From: Streptomyces atratus
GTDB taxonomy: Bacteria > Actinomycetota > Actinomycetes > Streptomycetales > Streptomycetaceae
Assembly (NCBI RefSeq): GCF_014648655.1
Contig: NZ_BMRN01000002.1
Span: 62,001 to 126,000, forward strand
DNA length: 64,000 bases
Direction: 5' to 3'
Positions 35,135 through 43,701 of this stretch are shown here, piece by piece. A program made the position numbers and the translations under genes. Below the pieces are notes generated by a model. It was not told the origin of the DNA, made no database searches, and saw only the letters and a program-made list of their open reading frames with translations. Positions within the stretch are counted from its first letter, which is position 1; each line of letters begins with the position of its first letter.

Positions 35135-36744
35135 AGAAGGTCCTCCGCGGTCACGGGATCGGGGCGCTCGGCCTGCCCGGCAGTGGCGCCCGGCGGGCCG
35201 CCGTGCGTCCATGGCGTCTCCTCGGGGTCCGGCAGCTTCGGGCCGCCGCGCTGATCGTGCTCGAACAGCGTCCAGGCGATCCGGTCGCCCGGCTCGGGCA
35301 CCGAACCCGGGGCCGGCTCCTTGCTCCGGCCCATCCGGTCGGTGATCCGCAGCACCAGCAGGGGCGCGTCCCCGTCCTCCGGCTCCGCGGCGTACTCCAC
35401 GAACTCGGCGGTCTGCGGCCTGCCGTCCAACGAGCGGTACACCTTGGTGCGCTCCCCGAGATGCGGGCGCTCGTCCGTGCGGACCGTGACCAGCGGGCGC
35501 GGGGACGGGCGCTTCGACTCGCTGTACGCCATCACCACCCCCGTCACGTCGCCGACGAACGCCTCACCGGCCAGCCGCCGCCCGGCCAGCACCAGCGGAT
35601 CGTCCAGCGCCTCCTGCGCCTCCAGTTGGGCCTGCGCCGTCTCGCGCGAGGCGAGCTTCTGCGCGGCCGTCACCGCGTCGTCCCGGCGCGGCTGCGGCGG
35701 CTCACCGGACCGCACCCGGTCCCGGTGGCCGGTGAACGACCAGCGGTCCCTCGTCCAGCGGTCCTCGGCCCGAGACCCCTCGGGCAGTTCCTTCAGCAGA
35801 TCGAGCCCTCGCCACACCGCGTCCCAGGTCGGCCGCATGATCCCGGCCAGCAACGCCCTGATGTCCCGCTCAGCGGCGGTCAGTTCGGCGAGCCGGGCAT
35901 CGGCCGCCAGACCGTCCTCGGCCGCTGCGAGGGAGGTGCGCGCCCGGTCGTACTTCTCGATGGCCGGCGCCAGCAGCCGGTTGTCGAACGCGGGGTCCGT
36001 GGCCGGACCGGCCGGCGGGCACAGCAACTGTCCTTCGCCGTCACGCTCCAGCTCCGCACGGAGCGCAGCCCGCGCCCCGGACTCGCCCGCCGGGGCGGCG
36101 ATCCACGCCAGCAGCGCACCCAGATGCTGATCCTCCAGGCTGCTCTGCCCGGTCGCCCAGTGCCGGTTCAGCAGATCGGTCGTGGCCAGCAGCAGCGAGG
36201 AGCCCGGCACCCTGGCCCGCTCCCCGTAGTGCGTCAGCCAGCGGCCCAGCAGCGGGACACGCGCAGGGGCGGGGTACGGGGTGTCGGGATCGTCCTCGGC
36301 CGTGCGCCTGAACCGCATGGAGCGGCCGAGCAGCCGTACGAAATCGATGCCCGCCCGGCTCGGCACGATCAACTGCGGTGCGTCCGCGCACAGCTCGACC
36401 TCGACCTTGACCTTCTTCCCGGTCTCCGGATCGGTCTCATTGCGCTCGGTGGGCTCGACGACATCCTCGTACGCCTCGATGTGCGGCAGCACCGCCTCGG
36501 CCAGCTCGGCGAGGAAGGCGAACCGCAGATCCCGGTCGCGCGGCTGCGAAACCGCCAGCAGCCGGGGCGAATCCCGGTCGGTCCCGACGAGCGCGCCCAG
36601 CGGGGCGCCCGCCTCACCGGCGGTGGTCAGCGGCACCAGGACGAGCGGCCGGTCGGTGAGATGGCGGTGCAGGACCGTCGTCATCGGCTGCGCCCGGCCG
36701 CTCTCCACGGCCTCCAGCCGGGCCAGGGTGCTGATCAGCGACAT
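35131..36744 (-). CDS. Unknown 537-residue protein of the nuclease-helicase operon
   Basis: No domain is recognised. The sequence is acidic, soluble, and has an N-terminal mixed alpha/beta region, a central charged helical region (about 260-400, including AERDIRALLAGIMRPTWDAVW) and a C-terminal beta-rich part (VTVRTDERPHLGERTKVY, APLLVLRITDRM). The C-terminal part resembles an OB-like barrel in pattern only. It overlaps the nuclease gene by 10 bases and the helicase gene by 4, so it is translated with them and probably forms a subunit. ATG at 36744. Confidence 0.8.
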   Translation of the reverse strand: MSLISTLARLEAVESGRAQPMTTVLHRHLTDRPLVLVPLTTAGEAGAPLGALVGTDRDSPRLLAVSQPRDRDLRFAFLAELAEAVLPHIEAYEDVVEPTERNETDPETGKKVKVEVELCADAPQLIVPSRAGIDFVRLLGRSMRFRRTAEDDPDTPYPAPARVPLLGRWLTHYGERARVPGSSLLLATTDLLNRHWATGQSSLEDQHLGALLAWIAAPAGESGARAALRAELERDGEGQLLCPPAGPATDPAFDNRLLAPAIEKYDRARTSLAAAEDGLAADARLAELTAAERDIRALLAGIMRPTWDAVWRGLDLLKELPEGSRAEDRWTRDRWSFTGHRDRVRSGEPPQPRRDDAVTAAQKLASRETAQAQLEAQEALDDPLVLAGRRLAGEAFVGDVTGVVMAYSESKRPSPRPLVTVRTDERPHLGERTKVYRSLDGRPQTAEFVEYAAEPEDGDAPLLVLRITDRMGRSKEPAPGSVPEPGDRIAWTLFEHDQRGGPKLPDPEETPWTHGGPPGATAGQAERPDPVTAEDLL

Positions 36745-37967
36745 GCCGCACTGCCCTCCAGCGCCTCGGCACGCAGCGCCGCCGCACGCCGCAGGGCCAC
36801 GACCGTCGGATCCGCCGGGTCGCCCTCCTTGCCCGCGGCGGCGGCCAGCACCGCACCCACCGTCGTCAGCCCGCCGAGCTCACCCCGCACGCTCCGCCCC
36901 AGTGCCTCCACGGCACCGGCCGCGCGGGCCTTCGCCCGGCAGTGGAAGGCCAGTTCGCAAGCGGCCAGGCACTCCGGGGCGTACGTCGCGCCGACGGACT
37001 CGACCGCGGCGTCGAGCTGCTGCGGGGAGCACTCCGGATCGAAGGTGGTGCCCTCGGGCAGGGCCGCCGCGATGTCCTCGATCCTGGTCAGCCTGGCCAG
37101 CTGGCGCCGGGTGACCGCACGCTGTTTGCGTACGTCGACGACCGAGGCGGTGGGCAGATTGGAGAAGTCCTTCGGGCAGACCAGCAGCACCCGGTGGCCG
37201 ACCTCCACGCCCTCGGTCAGCTCCGCGATCCGCTCCAGCGCCAGTACGTAGACGGCGGACTGCCGGGCCGCCGCACCGACCTTCGCCGCGTCGGCAGAAC
37301 CGTCGATCATGGGGAAGGACTTGATCTCGACGACCGTCCAGGTGCCGTCGGGGTGCACCGCGACCGCGTCCGGCTCCAGGTAGGTGGGGGAACCCGCCAC
37401 CTCCAGCGCCAGCATCGGGTGGTCCAGCAGCGCCCAGCCGCCCGCCTCGGTCGCCTCCCGCAGCGCCAGCGCCGTACGCGCCGCGCGGCCCTCGGGACCG
37501 GCCGCGGTCAGATCGGGCACCAGGACCTCGCGCGGCGCCTCGGCGCCGCCGCCGAGGCGCTCGTGGAGCAGCCGCATCAGCTCCGTACCGCCGTCGGCCT
37601 TGACCTTGGCCTCGAAGGCGTTGCCCCGGACGAAAGCGAACTGGGACTGGCCGAAGGGGGCCGGTGAACCGAGCGCCGTGGCCAGCGCGGCCTTGTCCAC
37701 CCCGGCGCCGTCCAGCAGGGCGCGGCGCCGGCAGCCGGGGTTGGCGGCGAGGGCGGCCAGCGCGCGGGCATCCAGCGGACGCGGTGCGACAGCCGTGCCC
37801 CGCAGCTCAGCGAGCCGCTGCCGGAGTGTCGTCCCCCGCTGCTCCCGCGCCTGCGGGGGCAGCGGCGTCGGCCCGGAGTGCGCGACCGGCCGAGGCGTCT
37901 GCATCGGCCGATGCTGCGGCATCGGTGGAATCTGCGGAGGTGGTCCGCTGGCCAGGGATTCGCTCAC
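36735..37967 (-). CDS. PD-(D/E)XK nuclease with Cas4/Dna2-like four-Cys pattern
   Basis: About 410 residues. Core motifs are RGNAFEAKV, then YLEPDAVAV (Asp200), TVVEIKSF (Glu214, Lys216) and RQSAVY (Gln236, Tyr240), the RecB-family PD-(D/E)XK set with QxxxY. One N-terminal Cys (Cys79, NPGCRRRALL) and three C-terminal Cys (333, 337, 343, spaced C-x3-C-x5-C) match the Fe-S cluster arrangement of Cas4, AddB and Dna2. The start is uncertain: GTG 37967 is used, TTG 37997 and ATG 37922 or 37904 are alternatives. Any of these overlaps the PAP2 gene by about 100-190 bases. Confidence 0.82.
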   Translation of the reverse strand: MSESLASGPPPQIPPMPQHRPMQTPRPVAHSGPTPLPPQAREQRGTTLRQRLAELRGTAVAPRPLDARALAALAANPGCRRRALLDGAGVDKAALATALGSPAPFGQSQFAFVRGNAFEAKVKADGGTELMRLLHERLGGGAEAPREVLVPDLTAAGPEGRAARTALALREATEAGGWALLDHPMLALEVAGSPTYLEPDAVAVHPDGTWTVVEIKSFPMIDGSADAAKVGAAARQSAVYVLALERIAELTEGVEVGHRVLLVCPKDFSNLPTASVVDVRKQRAVTRRQLARLTRIEDIAAALPEGTTFDPECSPQQLDAAVESVGATYAPECLAACELAFHCRAKARAAGAVEALGRSVRGELGGLTTVGAVLAAAAGKEGDPADPTVVALRRAAALRAEALEGSAACR

Positions 37968-38799
37968 CCGCCGAAGTCTTGCATCCGGCACTGACAATCG
38001 GGGACTTCGTGGTCCGGGCGAACCGTGGGAAGCGGGTTGCGAGCCGGTCCCCGACCCGGTCGGCGATACGCATCACCGGTCCGGCCAGCAGGGCTCCGAC
38101 GCCCATCACGGCAGCGCCCGCGACCGCGTCGAGGAAGTAATGGTTGGCCGTGCCCATCACCACGAACGTGGTGACCAGGGGGTACGCGATGCCCGCGGCC
38201 CGTACGAGCGGGTGCCGGCCGTGACGCCACAGCAGGATGCCGCACCAGAGCGCCCAGCCGACGTGCAGGCTCGGCATCGCCGCGTACTGGTTCGTCATTC
38301 CGCCCATGCCGCGCGGAGCACTCGCCTCGGTGCCCCACCAGCCGTACGAGCTGTACTGCGCCATCGTGTCGACGAAGCCGTGAGTGGCGTGGAGCAGCCG
38401 GGGCGGGCAGGTCGGCATCAGCGTGAAGCCGATCAGGCCGAGCAGCGTGGAGGTCATCAGCCAGGTGCGGGCCCTGCGGTACACGGCCTGGCGGCGGCGG
38501 AAGAGCCAGATCAGAACGGCTGGGGTGACCAGATAGTGCAGGGACGCGTAGGTGAAGTCGGCGGGTATGCCTATCGAGGGGTGGGCGGTCAGCAGCCGGT
38601 TGAGTGGGTGCTCGAAGTTGATGTGGAGCGTCTTCTCCAGGTGCAGGATGCGCAGACCGTGGTCGACGGCCGTGGACACGTCGCCGCGCGCCACCAGTCG
38701 GCCCACCGAGTAGGCTGCGTACACGAGGGCCAGCAACGGCAGTTCGGTCCACCAACGAGGCCGCGGGCGCGGCACGTACGCGGTGCTGGCATGCTGCAT
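37807..38799 (-). CDS. PAP2-superfamily integral membrane phosphatase (inositol-phosphotransferase-like)
   Basis: A 330-residue membrane protein with about six helices. Catalytic motifs are AAMPSLHVGWALW and ANHYFLDAVAG, typical of PAP2_3/Aur1-like enzymes acting on lipid phosphates. The C-terminal 60 residues are Ala/Asp/Ser low complexity and overlap the 5' end of the nuclease gene in another frame. The ATG at 38799 is preferred because GGAGAG precedes it; ATG 38814 overlaps a TATAAT sequence (38813-38818 on the plus strand) that may be the -10 box. Confidence 0.8.
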   Translation of the reverse strand: MQHASTAYVPRPRPRWWTELPLLALVYAAYSVGRLVARGDVSTAVDHGLRILHLEKTLHINFEHPLNRLLTAHPSIGIPADFTYASLHYLVTPAVLIWLFRRRQAVYRRARTWLMTSTLLGLIGFTLMPTCPPRLLHATHGFVDTMAQYSSYGWWGTEASAPRGMGGMTNQYAAMPSLHVGWALWCGILLWRHGRHPLVRAAGIAYPLVTTFVVMGTANHYFLDAVAGAAVMGVGALLAGPVMRIADRVGDRLATRFPRFARTTKSPIVSAGCKTSAGERIPGQRTTSADSTDAAASADADASAGRALRADAAAPAGAGAAGDDTPAAAR

Positions 38800-39048
38800 C
38801 CGGAAGCTCTCCATTATATGTTCATGCGACCGACGGCGGGCGTTCAACCGTACGGTGCAGGCCGGTCGCGATTCCCCCCGGGGGTCCTTGTCGGGTGCCC
38901 CCTGTGTGCACAGATTTCTCCGCGCAGGGAGTGACGCCGATCCGGCCCCGGAGGTTGCCTCCCGAAGACGTGCGCGATGATGGGAAAACCGGACGATCCG
39001 TTCTGTCTCGATCTCCGGCCTCAGATCTCAGTCCCAGGGAGAGCCGTC

Positions 39049-39645
39049 ATGGCACCGCGTATCCTGCTCGCCCGGCACGGCCAGACGGAATGGTCCGTCA
39101 AGGGCAATCACACAGGCAGGACGGACATCCCACTGCTCGACACCGGCCGTGCGGGCGCCAAGCTCCTCGGTGAGCGGCTGCACCGCAAGCCGTGGGCGGA
39201 CCTGCCGGGCCTGGAAGTCCGCACCAGTCCGCTGCTGCGGGCCAAGGAGACCTGCGACATCGCGGGTTTCGGGGACCGGGCCGAGCCGTGGGACGCGCTG
39301 CTGGAGTGGGACTACGGGGCGTACGAGGGGATGACCCCGGCACAGATCAAGGCGATCCGTCCCGACTGGTTCATCTGGCGTGACGGGGTGCCGGAGGGGG
39401 AGACCCTGGCCGAGCTGTCCGCCCGGGCCGACGAGATCGTCGACTGGGCCCGCTCGGCCGACCGCGACGTCCTGGTCTTCGCCCACGGTCACATCCTGCG
39501 GGCCCTGGGGGCGCGGTGGCTGGGCGAGGACGTGTCGTTCGCGGCGCGCATCCGGCTCGATCCGACGTCGCTGTCGGTGCTGGGGTGGGCGTACGGTGCG
39601 CCCGCCATAGAACGCTGGAACGACACGGGCCACCTGGACCGGTAG
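39049..39645 (+). CDS. Histidine phosphatase (phosphoglycerate mutase-like)
   Basis: A 198-residue cytoplasmic phosphatase of clade 1. It has the N-terminal [10 protein letters not shown] motif (catalytic His), the [16 protein letters not shown] block, [13 protein letters not shown] and the second His in [13 protein letters not shown]. The substrate is unknown; sugar phosphates are common. The ATG at 39049 follows AGGGAGAG. Divergent from the PAP2 gene. Confidence 0.88.
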   Translation: MAPRILLARHGQTEWSVKGNHTGRTDIPLLDTGRAGAKLLGERLHRKPWADLPGLEVRTSPLLRAKETCDIAGFGDRAEPWDALLEWDYGAYEGMTPAQIKAIRPDWFIWRDGVPEGETLAELSARADEIVDWARSADRDVLVFAHGHILRALGARWLGEDVSFAARIRLDPTSLSVLGWAYGAPAIERWNDTGHLDR

Positions 39646-39654
39646 TCCTGCCGC

Positions 39655-39806
39655 CCCCGGCAGCCGGGGCCGTCGATCGCCGGACGGGCTTGATCTTGCC
39701 GGCGCGCGGTGGAAACCGGCCCGGCCCGCGATCGAGGACGGAACCGGTCACGTCGAGGACGGAACCGGTCACGTGACGCGGGGAATCCGGGCCGTCCGGC
39801 GAGCTC
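39655..39806. repeat. CCGGACGGGC-type intergenic repeats with a 21 bp tandem duplication
   Basis: ATCGCCGGACGGGCTTGATC near 39676 and CCGTCCGGCGAG near 39793 are members of the widespread Streptomyces intergenic repeat. Between them TCGAGGACGGAACCGGTCACG occurs twice in tandem (39732-39752 and 39753-39773). The region lies between convergent genes and probably terminates both. Confidence 0.65.
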
Positions 39807-41156
39807 CTACACCCCCGCTTCGGAGACCTCCGCGTGCCGCTCGAGGAATCCCCGTACCTCCGCCGCACCCCGCTGCGGCGCCAGTACCCCCGCCGCCCCC
39901 GCCAGCATCGCCCGGATGCGGGACGACTGGACGCGGTCCAGCAGGTCCAGCACCCGGTGGCCCGCCGTCGCCGCCTCTGCGGCCCGGCCCGCCCGGGCCA
40001 GGTCCGTGGTCAGCTCGGCCCGGTACAGCGCCAGGTTCCGGGTGAAGTGCGGGTCCTGGAGCCGCGTCGCCCGCAGCGCATGGCGGGCCGCCCGCGACCA
40101 GTCGCCCAGCGCCGACCAGCACTGCGCCTCCAGCATCTCCAGCTCCGCCTCCCGGAAGAAGGTCATCCACTCCGGATCGGCGTCGGACGGACCGCGCTCG
40201 AACGCGGTGTGCGCCCGGCCGATCGCCCGTTCGCAGCCCGTACGGTCCCCGAGTCCCGCCCGGCCCCCCGCCTCCCGCAGCGCGAGCAGCGCCAGCAGCC
40301 GCGGCGAGCCCAGCGGCTGCGCCGCCCGCTGCCCGGCCTCGGCCGCGCGTACGGACTCGCGGGGCCGTCCCGTGTCCCTGGCCAGGAACGAGGTATTGCA
40401 GAACGCATGCGCCTCCAGCGCCGCGTCGCTCGCCACCCGCGCCGTGGCCAGCGCCTCCGCATAGTGCGAGCGGGCGTCCTCGAACCGGCCCGAGTCATGG
40501 GCCAGCCAGCCCACCGAGATGGCCAGTTCGCCCGCCCCGGCATGCAGCCGGTCGGCCGTGGAGCGCCGGGTGGCGGTTCCGGAGTCGAGCAGCGCGTACG
40601 CCGCCCGCAGCGGCTGGGACGCCTTGCGGTACAGGCCGTCACCGCCGTGCCGGTCGTCGAGCAGCCGGATCTGCCGTACGGCCTTCTCGACGGCGCTCAC
40701 CTCGGCCTCTCCGACCCGGTGCCGGTCGGGCAGGGCGGCGGCGGACGCGCCGTCGAGGCCGAGGCCCAGGGTTGCGGCCGCCATCGCGGTGGTGCCGCTC
40801 GTCATGAATACGCGACGCAGCACGTCGCTCTCCTCGTCGGTGTCGCTGTGGGGCGTGGGGGGCGGTGGGGTTTCGGCAGTGGTCCGTGCCCCCCGGCCGC
40901 GTACCGATTCGCGCGGTGAGAAGCCCAGGTCCGCCAGGGTGGCGCCGGGGAACATATGCAGGAAGACCCGCTCGTACGCGTAGTTGGGGCAGCGGATCTC
41001 GCCGGACTCCACGCGTCCGATGTACCGGGCGTCGCACGCGACCTGCTCGCCGATCTCGCGGGCGGACCTGCGTACCGCAGCGGCGAACTCCCCGGCGGAG
41101 CGCGGTCCGCGCAGCCGCCGGAAGGAGAGGTTGGGAACTGCCCCTGTCGACACCAT
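39807..41156 (-). CDS. NsdA-like HTH/TPR regulator
   Basis: A 449-residue regulator. An XRE-type helix-turn-helix lies at about 20-80 (FAAAVRRSAREIGEQVACDARYIGRVESGEI). A flexible linker, a segment resembling a Tat or membrane stretch (MTSGTTAMAAATLGLGLDG) and a helical TPR-like array (about 200-440) follow. This is the layout of NsdA, a negative regulator of antibiotic production and sporulation in S. coelicolor; this gene would be a paralogue or relative. The ATG at 41156 follows GAGAGGG. Divergent from a small hypothetical gene. Target genes are not known. Confidence 0.78.
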   Translation of the reverse strand: MVSTGAVPNLSFRRLRGPRSAGEFAAAVRRSAREIGEQVACDARYIGRVESGEIRCPNYAYERVFLHMFPGATLADLGFSPRESVRGRGARTTAETPPPPTPHSDTDEESDVLRRVFMTSGTTAMAAATLGLGLDGASAAALPDRHRVGEAEVSAVEKAVRQIRLLDDRHGGDGLYRKASQPLRAAYALLDSGTATRRSTADRLHAGAGELAISVGWLAHDSGRFEDARSHYAEALATARVASDAALEAHAFCNTSFLARDTGRPRESVRAAEAGQRAAQPLGSPRLLALLALREAGGRAGLGDRTGCERAIGRAHTAFERGPSDADPEWMTFFREAELEMLEAQCWSALGDWSRAARHALRATRLQDPHFTRNLALYRAELTTDLARAGRAAEAATAGHRVLDLLDRVQSSRIRAMLAGAAGVLAPQRGAAEVRGFLERHAEVSEAGV

Positions 41157-41396
41157 GGCTGAGCCCTCTCTGGTGCAGCCGGGCTCCTGCTTCCGGTGTC
41201 CCGGCGGAGCAAGAACGTACCTGTTGTGACGGACCGCAGACGCGGCGTTTGCCTATAAAGGGGATATCTCGCCCGCGATCCGCCATGAACTGCCACCCTT
41301 TGCGGCGGCGTGGCACCGTAGCCCTTGACGCCGTCGGCGCGTTGGTCCACATGGAGACGGAATCCGGCTCCGCCCGGCGATGAGAGGAGAGGTCCC

Positions 41397-41846
41397 TTGT
41401 TGCACATCGGCACGGAGACCGGCTCGCGGACGACTGCGACGACCCCGGCCGCAACGGGTGCCACGGCGCCCACCGCGCCCACGGAGGACCACGGCGCCGT
41501 ACCCTGCGACCTGGTGACCGTCCCGGCACGTCAGGGACTGGAGGCCGTGGACATCCTGCGCCGGGGCGCCGCCCAGGAAGCAGTCGGCCCGGTCCTGCAC
41601 GACGGCGCCTGCGACACCCTCGGCTTCCTGGTTCCCCCGGGGACCGCCGAGGCATGGGACGTACCGGGCAGCGCCTGTACGCGGACCGACGGCCGCGGGC
41701 TGCGCATCCCCGCCGAGCCGCCCGTCACCGGCAGCGGCTGGCTGCTGCCGCCCGAGGAGGACGCCCCGGTCACCGACCCGGCCGTGCTGCGGGCCGCTCT
41801 CGACCAGGCGGCCCGGCTGATCGAGGCGGCCGACAACTGCCGCTGA
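41397..41846 (+). CDS. Small acidic hypothetical protein
   Basis: A 149-residue soluble protein starting TTG with AGGAGAGG six bases upstream. A Thr/Ala-rich N-terminus is followed by a compact region with GPVLHDGACDTLGFLVPPGTAEAWDVPG and SGWLLPP. The text resembles the small prim-pol-associated or regulatory-partner proteins of Streptomyces, but I recognise no domain. Its position divergent from the NsdA-like gene suggests a shared promoter region. Confidence 0.65.
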   Translation: MLHIGTETGSRTTATTPAATGATAPTAPTEDHGAVPCDLVTVPARQGLEAVDILRRGAAQEAVGPVLHDGACDTLGFLVPPGTAEAWDVPGSACTRTDGRGLRIPAEPPVTGSGWLLPPEEDAPVTDPAVLRAALDQAARLIEAADNCR

Positions 41847-41929
41847 CCGCGGGCTCCCCGCCCGCGCGCTCATAATGGGCCGGTGGCCGGGTTTCCCCGG
41901 CACGGCCGGTTCCCTGCCGGCCCGGAGCG

Positions 41930-42883
41930 ATGAGCAGTGAGCAGGCACGAGCAGCAGTGGCACGTCGAGGAGCGTCGAGCGCAGGCGCGGGCGCCCGTAA
42001 GAGGTCCGACCGCAAGGCCGACGGCAGGACCGGACGCGGGACCGGGCGCAGGACGGAACCCCTCGCCGAACCGGTGGACGGCGGTCTCGCCGAGCTGGTG
42101 CCCGACCGGGAGCGCCCGCATGCCTGGACGCTGACGCTCGACGGAGCCCCCCAGTCCCATGTGGACCTCGACGACCCCACGTATCTGTCCTTCGAGTACC
42201 AGCGCAGGATCGGCCACATCGCCGACCTCGTCGCACCCCCTGGGCAGCCCCTGCACGTGGTGCACCTGGGCGGCGGAGCCTTCACGCTCGCCCGCTACAT
42301 CGCCGCGACCCGGCCCCGCTCCACCCAGCAGATCGTCGAGGTGGACGCCGCGCTCGTCCAACTGGTCCGCCGGGAGCTGCCGCTGGACCCGCAGGCCAGG
42401 ATCCGGGTCCGGGCCATCGATGCCCGCGCCGGGCTAGGGAAGATCCAGGACGGCTGGGCGGACCTCGTCATCGCGGATGTGTTCAGCGGGGCCCGTACCC
42501 CCGCGCACCTCACCAGCACCGAGTTCCTCGCCGAGGTGCGCCGGGTCCTGAAGCCCGGCGGGAGTTACGTGGCCAACCTCGCGGACGGCCCGCCGCTGAC
42601 CCATCTGCGCGGCCAGATCGCCACCGCGGCCACGGTCTTCCCCGAACTGGCGCTCGCCGCCGACCCGACCGTCTGGCGCGGCCGTCGCTTCGGCAACGCC
42701 GTGCTGCTCGCCTCGGATCTGCCGCTGAAGGTCGCGGAGCTGAGCCGCCGGGTCGCGACCGACCCGCACCCCGGACGCGTCGAACACGGGCGGGCGCTCG
42801 CCGACTTCACCGGCGGCGCGGCGGCGGTGAGCGACGCGGACGCCAGGCCTTCACCGGCTCCGCCGCCGTCGGCGTTCGGGTAG
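41930..42883 (+). CDS. Spermidine synthase-like methyltransferase-fold protein
   Basis: A 317-residue Rossmann protein. After a basic disordered N-terminus (about 1-45), it contains QSHVDLDDPTYLSFEYQRRIGHI, VVHLGGGAFTLARYIA (nucleotide-binding loop), QIVEVDAALVQLVRRELPL and DLVIADVFSGARTPAHL. These match the SpeE-like group, but the DDG putrescine-binding signature is not clear, so aminopropyl transfer is uncertain. The ATG follows CCCGGAGCG. Confidence 0.78.
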   Translation: MSSEQARAAVARRGASSAGAGARKRSDRKADGRTGRGTGRRTEPLAEPVDGGLAELVPDRERPHAWTLTLDGAPQSHVDLDDPTYLSFEYQRRIGHIADLVAPPGQPLHVVHLGGGAFTLARYIAATRPRSTQQIVEVDAALVQLVRRELPLDPQARIRVRAIDARAGLGKIQDGWADLVIADVFSGARTPAHLTSTEFLAEVRRVLKPGGSYVANLADGPPLTHLRGQIATAATVFPELALAADPTVWRGRRFGNAVLLASDLPLKVAELSRRVATDPHPGRVEHGRALADFTGGAAAVSDADARPSPAPPPSAFG

Positions 42884-42954
42884 TGCGGGCACCATGAATG
42901 TTCGCCGGGGCCGGCGACACGCCGGTCGATGTTCGCAGAGGTTGAATCTCAAGC

Positions 42955-43701
42955 TCACTGCTTGAGGCTTGACATCAGGTCACGCATGTCGCTGATCATG
43001 GCCGATTGGTGCGGGGACAGGTCAGGGATGTCCGGCCCATCACCGGCCTCGGATTCGCGGCGGTCGTCGCCGTGGTGCTGCGTGATGGCGAAGATAGTCA
43101 GCGTGAGGACCGCTCCGCCCTCCAGTACCCGCAGCTCCGAGTCACCGTCCCGGGTCAGCAGATACGCCTTGTCGCCAAGTTCCGGAACTGTCTCCAGCTT
43201 CGCTTCAGGATCGACGCCGAGATCAGTCACTCCTCGCCGCGCCTCGAATTCGCCGCCGGGGTCGGTCTTCTTGTGCAGTGCCACCGTGATTCCGACGGTG
43301 TATTCGATGGACCAGCCGTTCCCGGGCCGCTCCGCCCCGGCCTGAGACCGAAGAGGGATGAAGCACCGGATCTGGTCGAGGGCGGCATGGTTCAACAGCC
43401 CTGATTTGGTCTCGGTGGTGGGCTCTCTCGGTGCGATCGCCGCGCCGATCGACTTCAGCTGTAAAGCTGGGCAAGGGTCTTGGCCCAGCTGGTACCCATG
43501 CATGTCCGGCTTCCGATCGCCTACTCCATACAGGAACAGCGCCGCCGCCCAGAGGGCCGATGCCATTACCACCCCGCCCAGCGCCCACGGCCACGGCCTT
43601 CGCGGCCGACGTTCCCCGACGAACTCCCGGTCGAAGCCGCCCATCACCTCGCGGGTTTCAACCCCACCGAACTCCCCCGCCATCTCCGGCTCGGAAATCA
43701 T
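42955..43701 (-). CDS. TTA-containing single-helix membrane protein
   Basis: A 248-residue protein of unknown function. A cytoplasmic N-terminus of about 35 residues (EFVGERRPRRPWPW) is followed by one helix (about 37-60) and an extracytoplasmic domain with two Cys (DPCPALQ, IRCFIP). The ATG at 43701 has a strong ribosome site (GGGGGAGCAGG). Codon 80 is TTA (plus strand 43462-43464), so translation should need the bldA tRNA. A and T at third positions are more frequent than in neighbours, which suggests recent acquisition. Confidence 0.75.
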   Translation of the reverse strand: MISEPEMAGEFGGVETREVMGGFDREFVGERRPRRPWPWALGGVVMASALWAAALFLYGVGDRKPDMHGYQLGQDPCPALQLKSIGAAIAPREPTTETKSGLLNHAALDQIRCFIPLRSQAGAERPGNGWSIEYTVGITVALHKKTDPGGEFEARRGVTDLGVDPEAKLETVPELGDKAYLLTRDGDSELRVLEGGAVLTLTIFAITQHHGDDRRESEAGDGPDIPDLSPHQSAMISDMRDLMSSLKQ

